Of a stretch of DNA of 64,000 nt, positions 7,885 through 14,356 are shown in pieces (the first letter of the stretch is position 1; each line of letters starts with the position of its first letter). This DNA is from Pseudomonas sp. MF4836. GTDB lineage: Bacteria; Pseudomonadota; Gammaproteobacteria; Pseudomonadales; Pseudomonadaceae. The DNA lies in assembly GCF_002018875.1 (NCBI RefSeq), contig NZ_MVOL01000016.1, positions 62,001-126,000 of the forward strand, in the 5' to 3' direction. A program made the position numbers and the translations under genes. The notes below the pieces were generated by a model. That model was not told the DNA's origin. It did no database searches and worked only from the letters and a program-made list of their open reading frames with translations.

Positions 7885-9513
7885 TCAAAGCCTGAACTTT
7901 GAAACCATCGCATGTAAATCCACGGCAAGACGCGATAGCTCTTGACTGGATGCGTTCGTCTGATTTGCTCCAGCAGAAGTTTGCATTGACAAATCTCTGA
8001 TATTCACAAGATTTTTGTCTACCTCACGGGCAACCTGTGCTTGCTCTTCAGAGGCACTGGCAATAACCAAATTCTTTTGATTTATCGAAGCAATAGCCTC
8101 ACCAATCACGTCCAGAGCATCATTAGCCTCCCGAGCCACCTGCAACGTGCCATTAGCTCGCTCTTGGCTCTCATTCATAGCATCAACCGCACGATCAGTA
8201 CCAGATTGAATCCCTTCAATCATTTTTTCAATTTCGCCTGTCGATTGTTGAGTACGATAGGCCAGTGCCCTTACTTCATCAGCTACAACTGCAAACCCTC
8301 GACCAGCTTCACCAGCCCGAGCAGCTTCAATTGCAGCATTAAGTGCTAACAGGTTGGTCTGTTCCGCAATTGAGCGAATCACTACCAAGACCTGACTAAT
8401 CTCATTGGCATTTTGTGCCAACAACTTAACCTCTTCCGAAGTATCAGAAACGTTACCAACAAGCCGGTTAATAGACTCTAAAGCCTGACTAACCTTTTCT
8501 CGACCTTGATAGGTGCTCTTATCAGCAGCTTTTGAGTCATCAGCAGTATTAACAGCGTTGCGAGCCACCTCTTCAACCGCTGCTGTCATCTGATTAACTG
8601 CCGTAGCTGCTTGGTCAATTTCAGCACTTTGCTGATTAAGTCCGCGATTCGTATCCTCAGTTACAGCATGTAGCTCTTCCGAGGCAGAGGCAAGCATATT
8701 GGACGATTCAGAAATTTTCTCTATTGTCTCATGCAGACTATCTTGCATCCGCTTCAAAGCAATCAGCAGATGAGCAGGCTCATCGCTTCCAGTAACATGA
8801 ATATTTTGAGTAAGATCACCACTGGAAACTCTATCAGCAACTATAACTGCCTCAGATAGTGGAGACACAATGCTCCGAGTCAACACGATAGCAATTACGA
8901 CCATTAGCATCAAGATCAGGATCAACGCTACAACAATCATAAACACTGCAGCATCGAATGCTTTGCTTGTCTGATCGGCGGCGTGAACAGCACCTTGCTC
9001 ATTAAACTTGATCAGTTTATTCAAGGCAGCCATCATCTGATCCGCTGCACTAGCAAGCGGCCCATTAGCCACTTCAATCTCATCACCACGTTCTACTGAC
9101 GCAAGTACACCATCCAGTATCCGCTCTTGATAGGATAAATATTTGGCGTAAGAACTTTTGAAGTCCTCAAACAGCTTTCGATCATCAGGTGAGTCTATTC
9201 CTTTTTCATAATTAATTAAAAAAGCGGATATTTCTTGATTGATACGTCTTACCAAACCAACCGTTTCTTTTAACTGATCGCCTTCTTTCATGGTAAGCGT
9301 CCTGAGCGTCAACGCTCTGGTACGCCCCAGACCACTACCAACCTGTCCCACGTCCTGCACCGCTGGCAACCACTCGACACGGATTTCAGCAGTCGCGTCA
9401 TCCATCTCGTTGGCTTGGAACAGAGCAATCAACCCCATCGCCAAAACCAATAACCCAATTATCGTAAAGCCGAGGCCAGCCCGACTCCCGATATTCATAT
9501 TTCTCAAGCTCAT
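7885..9513 (-). CDS. Methyl-accepting chemotaxis protein (element cargo)
   Basis: Transmembrane chemoreceptor of 542 residues. The start at 9513 is fixed by AGGAGG six bases upstream; a longer frame to 9573 has no ribosome site. A first membrane helix (about residues 12-33, GLGFTIIGLLVLAMGLIALF) is followed by a helical periplasmic ligand domain of the four-helix-bundle size. A second helix (about 189-214, MIVVALILILMLMVVIAIVL) leads to a HAMP domain and a full cytoplasmic signalling domain. The conserved hairpin tip is present (EQTNLLALNAAIEAARAGE, then GRGFAVVADEVRALA). There is no C-terminal CheR-binding pentapeptide. The ligand is unknown. It is the only gene in the element with no evident plasmid function, so it looks like cargo. 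It would plug into the host chemotaxis arrays, which is inference. Confidence 0.9.
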   Translation of the reverse strand: MSLRNMNIGSRAGLGFTIIGLLVLAMGLIALFQANEMDDATAEIRVEWLPAVQDVGQVGSGLGRTRALTLRTLTMKEGDQLKETVGLVRRINQEISAFLINYEKGIDSPDDRKLFEDFKSSYAKYLSYQERILDGVLASVERGDEIEVANGPLASAADQMMAALNKLIKFNEQGAVHAADQTSKAFDAAVFMIVVALILILMLMVVIAIVLTRSIVSPLSEAVIVADRVSSGDLTQNIHVTGSDEPAHLLIALKRMQDSLHETIEKISESSNMLASASEELHAVTEDTNRGLNQQSAEIDQAATAVNQMTAAVEEVARNAVNTADDSKAADKSTYQGREKVSQALESINRLVGNVSDTSEEVKLLAQNANEISQVLVVIRSIAEQTNLLALNAAIEAARAGEAGRGFAVVADEVRALAYRTQQSTGEIEKMIEGIQSGTDRAVDAMNESQERANGTLQVAREANDALDVIGEAIASINQKNLVIASASEEQAQVAREVDKNLVNIRDLSMQTSAGANQTNASSQELSRLAVDLHAMVSKFRL

Positions 9514-9631
9514 AATCCCTCCTTTCATCTTTAAACCCAATGGTATGTAACGACAATATCGGCAACAACTCAAAATTCTTTAAGGATATTTTGTTAGGCC
9601 ATACTTTATTTCGCAATAAATCTTCGACTAA

Positions 9632-9728
9632 TTGACGAGCCTTTTGCTCTCAGGTATGATCCGTCCGTCTACGAGGAATGGATTTTCCTACTTGATCGAC
9701 ATTTGCCCGCCTAGTGCGGGCTTTTTTT
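9632..9728 (+). ncRNA. Candidate small RNA of about 62 nt with its own promoter
   Basis: TTGACG (9632-9637) and TATGAT (9655-9660) are spaced by exactly 17 bp. The expected start is near 9667. The region ends at a classic terminator, GCCCGC-ctagt-GCGGGC-TTTTTTT (9705-9728). The span between has a short hairpin (AGGAA at 9674-9678 with TTCCT at 9685-9689) and no open frame. It lies upstream of the chemoreceptor gene and transcribes away from it. The target is unknown. Promoter plus terminator is good evidence for a transcript, but expression is unproven. Confidence 0.5.
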
Positions 9729-9797
9729 GCCAACAACAAGTGCAAGTCTTTACCTCCAACATCCAGCCCTATGGATGCCATCTTGTCTTTTGCTCGT

Positions 9798-9944
9798 TTA
9801 ACGAAGAGCAATCCGCCCGTTAAGCCCTACAAAAGCACCCTCTGCTTTAAATTCTTTTTCGAGACTTTTACTGTACTCGTCAACCAACCTCATTAATTTG
9901 TCTTCTACCTCATCAGCGAAACGTGTATTAAATAATCTATTCAT
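9798..9944 (-). CDS. Small unknown protein, possibly frameshifted
   Basis: An open frame of 48 codons (MNRLFNTRFADEVEDKLMRL..., ending LNGRIALR). Its amino-acid mix looks coding: it is charged and probably helical. There is no clear ribosome site. Just before its stop another frame opens and continues about 50 codons (VKRAKDKMASIGLDVGGKDL...). One original gene may therefore have been broken by a frameshift. That second frame runs over the complement of the small-RNA candidate. Function not recognised. Confidence 0.3.
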   Translation of the reverse strand: MNRLFNTRFADEVEDKLMRLVDEYSKSLEKEFKAEGAFVGLNGRIALR

Positions 9945-10020
9945 AGTAGCTGTAATTGTTAATTACTAACATTTTATCACATTAGGATTCATTTGCTAAT
10001 TCCAAACCACAGGCAATAAA

Positions 10021-10044
10021 AACCCGCCAAAGAGCGGGCTTTTT
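10021..10044. terminator. Bidirectional terminator upstream of rep
   Basis: CCCGC-caaaga-GCGGG with T runs on both strands (CTTTTT on plus, TTTTTATT on minus). It insulates the rep control region from the small-RNA and small-ORF region. Confidence 0.6.
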
Positions 10045-10089
10045 ACTATTCAAATTTGACAAAACAACAATATATGGCAATTTGAATAG

Positions 10090-10202
10090 AACAGAAAAAG
10101 AAAACCACCTTGGGCAAGGTGGCAAGACATACATACATACAACAATATTTTATAAAACTCTAATCAACACCTCCATTTAATCATCAAATAAAATATTGTC
10201 AA
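10090..10202 (-). ncRNA. Candidate RNAI-type antisense RNA controlling rep
   Basis: On the minus strand a perfect -35 TTGACA (10197-10202) is followed about 16-17 bp later by an AT-rich -10 (TTAAAT/TAAATG). A hairpin CCACCTT-gccc-AAGGTGG (complement of about 10106-10123) then runs straight into TTTTCTTTTTC, an intrinsic terminator. The RNA would be about 80 nt, complementary to the rep leader. ColE2-type plasmids set copy number with just such an antisense RNA (RNAI) against rep translation. Layout is seen; function is inferred. Confidence 0.55.
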
Positions 10203-10253
10203 GTCTCCCCCAAGGTTTTCTTTTTCTAAATTTAATATTAGACGAGGATGACG

Positions 10254-11168
10254 ATGGGATGCGTAAAATTATTTGAGGACTACTTACCAAGAAGACCTTA
10301 TCACACTGACGATTTATTCAGTGGCTTAAAAATCAACAAAAAAGAGAAAGCGAAACTTGCTCGATTGGTTCAACCAAACGGCCCTACACATAGATATTGG
10401 ATGGTTTTTGACTTAGACCGATCCGATGCAGGTATGCACTGGGACCACGTAGGGGCACCAGCTCCAAACCTAGTAGCTCGAAATCCGGCCAATGGGCACG
10501 CCCATTTGCTCTATCTGCTACAAACCCCTGTACGAACTGCTATCGACGGTAAAACCGCCCCTTTACGCTATGCAGCAGCTATTGAAGCAGGCTTGCGTAA
10601 TCGTTTAGGAGCAGACCGAGGCTATTCCGGCCTGATCTGCAAGAACCCGATCAATTCCCATTGGATAGTGACCCAATGGCAGGCCGATCCATACACCTTG
10701 GACGACTTGGCTGAGTACGTTGATTTAACACCGGAAAAGGCCAAACAGAACCCCGTAGAGGATTACGGATTGGGTCGCAACTGTATGCTTTTTGATGAGT
10801 TAAGGGCTTGGGCATACAAAGCTATCCGCCAAGGCTGGCCGAACTATGATCAATGGCTAAACGCCTGCCTTGACCGTGCAACAGGCTACAACGTCAATTT
10901 TGCTACACCACTGGACATGTCCGAAGTAAAACACACGGCCAAAAGCGTCGCGAAGTGGACGCATAGAAACTTTAACCGTGGCACATTTGACGATTATGTT
11001 GCAAGAACCCACACAAGCGAGATACAGGCTTTCAGGGGTAAACAAAAGGGAAAAACCAAGAGAGAACGAGGGATTATCTTGCTTGAAGCAGGGGCAACCA
11101 TTAAGGAAGTAATGAAGGCGTTAAATGTAAGCAGAGCAACAGCCTACAACTGGAGATTTAATTCATGA
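10254..11168 (+). CDS. rep: ColE2-type replication initiator Rep
   Basis: Plasmid initiator/primase of the replicase family (ColE2 Rep type), 304 residues. Recognisable family segments are RYWMVFDLDRSDA, the ARNPANGHAHLLYLL block with its HAHLLY motif, ICKNPINSHW, and a primase C-terminal-like region. A C-terminal helix-turn-helix follows (EAGATIKEVMKALNVSRATAYNW), expected to bind the origin. The ATG at 10254 has AGG six bases upstream; the ATG at 10248 overlaps that site and is less likely. A candidate antisense RNA lies in the leader and an origin-like motif just after the stop. Known ColE2 Rep proteins make a short primer at that origin and then use host DNA polymerase I. Confidence 0.88.
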   Translation: MGCVKLFEDYLPRRPYHTDDLFSGLKINKKEKAKLARLVQPNGPTHRYWMVFDLDRSDAGMHWDHVGAPAPNLVARNPANGHAHLLYLLQTPVRTAIDGKTAPLRYAAAIEAGLRNRLGADRGYSGLICKNPINSHWIVTQWQADPYTLDDLAEYVDLTPEKAKQNPVEDYGLGRNCMLFDELRAWAYKAIRQGWPNYDQWLNACLDRATGYNVNFATPLDMSEVKHTAKSVAKWTHRNFNRGTFDDYVARTHTSEIQAFRGKQKGKTKRERGIILLEAGATIKEVMKALNVSRATAYNWRFNS

Positions 11169-11225
11169 CATTATAATCTGTCTAAAAGCCTATATCAGAT
11201 AATAGCACCCGACGAGGGTGTTTCT
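11169..11225 (+). other. Candidate ColE2-type replication origin and rep terminator
   Basis: Immediately after rep comes AAAGCCTATATCAGATAATA (about 11185-11204). It resembles, as I recall it, the ColE2/ColE3 origin core (AAGCC, TTATCAGATAA, CAGCGCC). A CACCC-gacga-GGGTG hairpin with a T-rich tail (11206-11225) follows and may also end the rep transcript. ColE2-family origins lie directly downstream of rep. The identity with known origins should be checked by alignment. Confidence 0.5.
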
Positions 11226-11484
11226 TCTTCCTTCCGCCCATCCCCCTCCCTTTCCTCCCCCTACCCCCACATATACATACACCGCACCACCGATAGCGAT
11301 ATAACGCACGGAATTAGTCAAAATCGACCTTCTTCCACTCCGTTGATACAACGACACCAAACCACACCACTACACGCCTAAAATAGCCAAATGTGTTACA
11401 CCTCGCAGCATCATGGTTAGTGCAAAAAGCCTATATCAAAAATAGTCCAAAACAGCGTTAACCACTCAACCCAATACTTCCAGA

Positions 11485-11508
11485 GGTTCGGGGATATATC
11501 TCCAAACC
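11485..11508. promoter_or_regulatory. 24-bp palindromic site, copy 1
   Basis: GGTT and AACC arms around a central GATATATC (11493-11500). One of three related sites in the element, all sharing GATATATCTCC. It is directly followed by a perfect 22-bp palindrome centred on GTATAC (11510-11531). Confidence 0.55.
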
Positions 11509-12004
11509 TATATGTATGTATACATACATATCAAATTTCATAGGACAACCCGCCACAACAAACAATATCAATTTTCACCAACCGGCTGTTTTTGTCCTAA
11601 ACCCAAAACAGGTATTTTTCGATCAAAAACCACACCACCGAACAGCAAGCATTAAAGTGCTATTTTCAAAAAAATTACGGAATTTTTTTATAACTTTATA
11701 TCAAAAAATTGATAACTTGATTTTTCCGACCATCAATTTATTGCTTAAATACGGCACAAAACGTTGTCAATAGCAAATCGAAAATATTTTTATCGTTCAA
11801 CCTTATTCACATTTATGGTTCTACCCTAATTGATTTTACTTAGTTGAGCTTTGCAACTAACCACCTGCAAAAAATTATCGGGAATTTTCGAACAATCGCT
11901 CCCAGTTTAATTTCAAGATTGAATGTGGGGGATAGGCCACCCCAAAAAATGAAAATTTCAAAACCTTGCCTCAATTTGACACATCGAGCATAGCCACCAT
12001 GACA

Positions 12005-12028
12005 ACTTCAAAGATATATCTCCGAAGC
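12005..12028. promoter_or_regulatory. 24-bp palindromic site, copy 2
   Basis: CTTC and GAAG arms around AGATATATCT. It lies immediately upstream of TTGACA (12030-12035), the likely -35 of the 128-residue gene, so a protein bound here could control that promoter. Confidence 0.5.
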
Positions 12029-12082
12029 ATTGACATATAGATTTTTCGTGCTATTTGTATTTATAACAATACAGGAGAGAGT

Positions 12083-12469
12083 ATGAAAAATGCAGAAATA
12101 GCAGGCAAGATAGGCGGAATAGTTGGTGGATTCAAAAGAAGAGAGCGTCAAAGATTTTTGATTAACTTCTTAAAAATCATAGAAATGGAGGAATATCCTA
12201 ACTTAAGACTGACATCCAGCCTCGCCAAAAAATTGATAATAGGACTATCTGGACACAAAGGCATATCAAACAATGCGTTAGTCAAAGAGTTTGGAACTCC
12301 AGATAACAAAGCCAAGCTACAAAATCTTGACAGCATCGTCCACTCATTAGTCGCAAGGCATAAAATTACTTATAATGAGCATTGGGGAGACGCAAAAAGG
12401 AAAATTGATGAAGATGCAGAAGAATACAAACAGCGAATAATTGAGGACATGCGAACGCAACAGGGATGA
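12083..12469 (+). CDS. Unknown 128-residue element protein
   Basis: Well-formed gene with AGGAGAG six bases before the ATG and a terminator after the stop. The protein begins with a glycine-rich basic patch (AGKIGGIVGGFKRRERQRF), then a helical middle. A possible winged-helix-like segment follows (KGISNNALVKEFGTPDNKAK), and the C-terminus is charged. I do not recognise the family. Its position beside palindromic sites and its small basic character make a DNA-binding role possible, for instance a replication, partition or excision factor. That is speculation. Confidence 0.6.
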   Translation: MKNAEIAGKIGGIVGGFKRRERQRFLINFLKIIEMEEYPNLRLTSSLAKKLIIGLSGHKGISNNALVKEFGTPDNKAKLQNLDSIVHSLVARHKITYNEHWGDAKRKIDEDAEEYKQRIIEDMRTQQG

Positions 12470-12491
12470 AACTACGTGACGCCCAACAACA

Positions 12492-12515
12492 CAAAAAACC
12501 CGAGAGGGTTTTTTA
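12492..12515. terminator. Terminator after the 128-residue gene
   Basis: AAAAAACCC-gaga-GGGTTTTTTATT, a short hairpin with T runs in both directions. Confidence 0.65.
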
Positions 12516-12648
12516 TTTGCCTTAAATATGGCCTTGAATTTCCGCCATGACTCGACAATAAATGTAGATAATCCGTTTTTAAAAAATCCACGGAATACCA
12601 CAGCGTAAGTTATTCCGCCAAACCTTTCGCTTGCTCCAAGCAGACATA

Positions 12649-12672
12649 GGTTCGAAGATATATCTCCAAACC
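12649..12672. promoter_or_regulatory. 24-bp palindromic site, copy 3
   Basis: GGTT and AACC arms around AGATATATCT, nearly identical to copy 1. It lies one base beyond the stop codon of the minus-strand gene 12674-12865, so it is not placed as a promoter site of that gene. Confidence 0.5.
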
Positions 12673-12673
12673 A

Positions 12674-12865
12674 TTAGCTACCAGCCAACGCCCCACATGC
12701 AAGCCTTATCATCTCCAAATATTCATCGCGACTTACTTTACCTTCCTCGTACAACTTATCAGCAGTTAGAATAGCTAAATCATACTCTGCTTTGCACAAA
12801 ATCCCATAATGCAGATGCTCCAAGCCCCAGATGCGATAAGCTATTGAATTTTTCCCGGCTTCCAT
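12674..12865 (-). CDS. Small unknown protein, paralogue A
   Basis: 63 residues from the ATG at 12865, which has GGAGGT nine bases upstream; an in-frame ATG at 12937 would add 24 hydrophobic residues. It aligns with the product of 13053-13340. Both have S-x-x-Y-R-x-W, a following H, then Y..A...A..L...G.....E...M.RLA...L at the C-terminus. The C-terminal half resembles the short helical SHOCT-like pattern of small bacterial proteins (EGKVSRDEYLEMIRLA). No function recognised. Confidence 0.45.
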   Translation of the reverse strand: MEAGKNSIAYRIWGLEHLHYGILCKAEYDLAILTADKLYEEGKVSRDEYLEMIRLACGALAGS

Positions 12866-12937
12866 ACCTAATGTACCTCCAGTCTTAAATATCGACTTCA
12901 GCAGTACTTTTATAGCACAGAACACCCTAACCTTCAA

Positions 12938-13052
12938 TTATTCTAAAAATATGATAATTTACTAATAACTAACAATATAAAACACCATGAAAAAATTAGC
13001 ATCAGCAATATTAACTACATTGGCCTTCAAGGTCCCACACTAAACATATCAA
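12938..13052. other. Spacer between the two paralogous small genes
   Basis: AT-rich spacer. On the plus strand it encodes an 18-codon frame (MKKLASAILTTLAFKVPH) that looks like the start of a signal peptide but stops at once. No ribosome site; probably chance or a remnant. Confidence 0.3.
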
Positions 13053-13340
13053 TCATTCATAGCAGGCGTTTCGCAGCAATGATTGGTTGGCCAACCGCAC
13101 CATACTCCGCCACTCTGTTTCACCTATTTGACCATTTAGCTTTAGCTGCTCTGCCTCAATTGTGGCTTTGTGGTAATCATCTTCATTAAGATGAGTATTT
13201 CTAATATGTTGAAAAATCCACTTTCGGTAATTCCAAGACCGCCCTTCAAAATCTATATCCACAAAAGAAACCCAAGCTTTACTACAAATTAATTTATCGC
13301 ACACTACAAACATTGTTCTTTTTTTAAGCAGTCGCCCCAT
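13053..13340 (-). CDS. Small unknown protein, paralogue B
   Basis: 95 residues. The C-terminal half (SWNYRKWIFQHI, then GQIGETEWRSMVRLANQSL) matches the product of 12674-12865, so the two genes look like diverged duplicates in tandem. No clear ribosome site was found for either possible start (13340 or 13313). Function unknown. It is the last gene before the right end of the element, where recombination directionality or addiction genes are often found, but nothing in the sequence shows such a role. Confidence 0.45.
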   Translation of the reverse strand: MGRLLKKRTMFVVCDKLICSKAWVSFVDIDFEGRSWNYRKWIFQHIRNTHLNEDDYHKATIEAEQLKLNGQIGETEWRSMVRLANQSLLRNACYE

Positions 13341-13547
13341 ATCAAATGCGTAGCGTTGGCGTTGGCGTTCAACCTAAGCCACATGATAGCCGTGTATTTT
13401 ATACGGGTTTAGTCGTCAAGCACAGGAATGGATCCGACCGTTCGTCAGCTTGAAGGCTTTTCGCCATGATGCGAGGAATGGCCATCCTCAGCAAACCCCG
13501 GCCCCCAAAGCCACGGGTACAAGTCCCCGTAGCTTTGGCGACCTATA
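13341..13547. other. Right-end non-coding region with hairpins
   Basis: No gene. It contains a near-palindrome GAGGAATGGCCATCCTC (13473-13489) and a strong stem-loop in which CCAAAGC-C-ACGGG (13505-13517) pairs with CCCGT-A-GCTTTGG (13526-13538). The latter lies 10 bp inside the right att arm. It could block transcription from the element into fecA or serve as a recombinase accessory site. Confidence 0.4.
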
Positions 13548-14259
13548 TTATTAGAAACGGTTTACCTTTCGAAATCGGCGCCATGGACAACTGCGGCTGG
13601 CCATAGGGCGCGAACGCTGCGGGCACGCCATCGATCAGCACCGTGGAGCGCGGCGACAGGCGCGAGGTCAGGCCGCGCACCCCGACGTTCAGGGAAATAT
13701 CACTGCCGCCGGTGCCGTTGGCGTCCTGCACCTGGACCCCGGGCACCCGGCGCAACACATCGCCGACATTCATCGCCCCCTGCTCGACCATGGCTTCGCG
13801 GCGGATCACCGTGCGCGCCCCCGGGTGGTTTTGCACCACGGCGGCGTTGGCATCCCCCAGCCAGTCCCCCACCACCTTGATGTCGGTGACGCCCAGCTCC
13901 AGCGGAGCATTGGCCACAGGTGCCGGGCTCAGGGTCACCGAACTGCCGTCGACCTGGTAATCCAGGCCGCTGCCCTGGAGCAACTGGCGCAGGGCCTGCT
14001 CCGGCGACAGGCTGCCCTGCACCGCCGGGGCCTGTTTGCCGGCCACCAACTCGGGGCTGAAAAACACCTGCAGCGAAGTCTGCAAGCCCAACTGACTCAG
14101 GGCCTGGGCCAGGGGCTGGGCCTGGATGTGAATCGCACTCGGTGCCTGCTCGGCATGGGCCTGGGACAGCCCGGCGCTGACCGCCAGGGCCAGAGCCAGC
14201 GGCAGCCAGCGTGACGTCGGCAGGGCACGGTTGGGGTTCTTGAGATCGAGGTTATTCAC
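13543..14259 (-). pseudogene. fecA: fecA-type receptor, N-terminal part (split by element)
   Basis: First 231 residues of the receptor plus 7 element-encoded residues (KGKPFLII region) and a stop. It has a signal peptide (SRWLPLALALAVSAGLSQAHA) and a secretin/TonB short N-terminal (STN) signalling domain (about 40-115: IHIQAQPLAQALSQLGLQ and similar). The TonB-box/plug start follows (VVGDWLGDANAAVVQNHPGA...VGDVLRRVPGVQV), up to PYGQPQLSMAPIS. That is where STGNLDS of the other half should follow. The truncated product may still be exported and could present the signalling domain to FecR. Whether it is stable is unknown. Confidence 0.85.
13548..13582 (+). other. attR junction of the element
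   Basis: Right junction. Element sequence TTATTAGAAA (13548-13557) and TTTACC (13561-13566) mirrors the left-end TTTCTAATAA and GGTAA. Then follow TCGA (13569-13572) and fecA sequence AATCGGCGCC. In the circular form attP would read TTATTAGAAA, TTTACC, tt, TCGA, ccac, GGTAA, TTTCTAATAA. The inner arms are centred exactly between G and A. Confidence 0.7.
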
Positions 14260-14356
14260 GTCGCAGCTTGTCCTGTTGAGCGCAAAGAAGTGCGGCTGTT
14301 AATGCAAACCAGTTGCAGTTGGACAAGAAGACGAAGAACTCGAAAAAAACCTGAAT

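Larger units (their letters stand above)
11226..12082. other. Gene-less AT-rich region downstream of rep
   Basis: No supported gene in about 850 bp. It holds a second copy of the origin-like motif (AAAAGCCTATATCAAAAATAG split over 11425-11445), one 24-bp palindromic site (11485-11508) abutting a perfect 22-bp palindrome (11510-11531), and another 24-bp site (12005-12028). The last lies just before a TTGACA that may be the -35 of the next gene. Long A/T tracts fill the middle. The 85-codon frame at 11516 is composition-driven and lacks a ribosome site. Confidence 0.5.
2875..13572. mobile_element. Integrated mobilizable ColE2-type plasmid in fecA
   Basis: An AT-rich block with codon use unlike the GC-rich chromosome interrupts fecA. 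It holds a large serine recombinase next to its left end, a MOBV relaxase, a KfrA-like protein, a chemoreceptor, a ColE2-type Rep with flanking control and origin-like sequences, and three small unknown proteins. The two fecA halves meet at TCGA (2873-2876 and 13569-13572). The element ends carry imperfect inverted repeats (GGTAA and TTTCTAATAA on the left, their complements on the right). No type IV secretion genes are present, so it would be mobilizable, not self-transmissible. Ends are accurate to within a few bases. Confidence 0.88.

Noticed and set aside
9632..9896. Short plus-strand frames downstream of the chemoreceptor start
   Set aside because: They overlap a strong promoter and terminator and have no ribosome site; treated as a non-coding RNA region.
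10121..10142. Direct TACATACATAC repeat upstream of rep
   Set aside because: Too short and simple to call as iterons; ColE2-type origins do not use upstream iterons.
12986..13042. 18-codon frame MKKLASAILTTLAFKVPH
   Set aside because: Looks like the start of an exported peptide but is too short, with no ribosome site.
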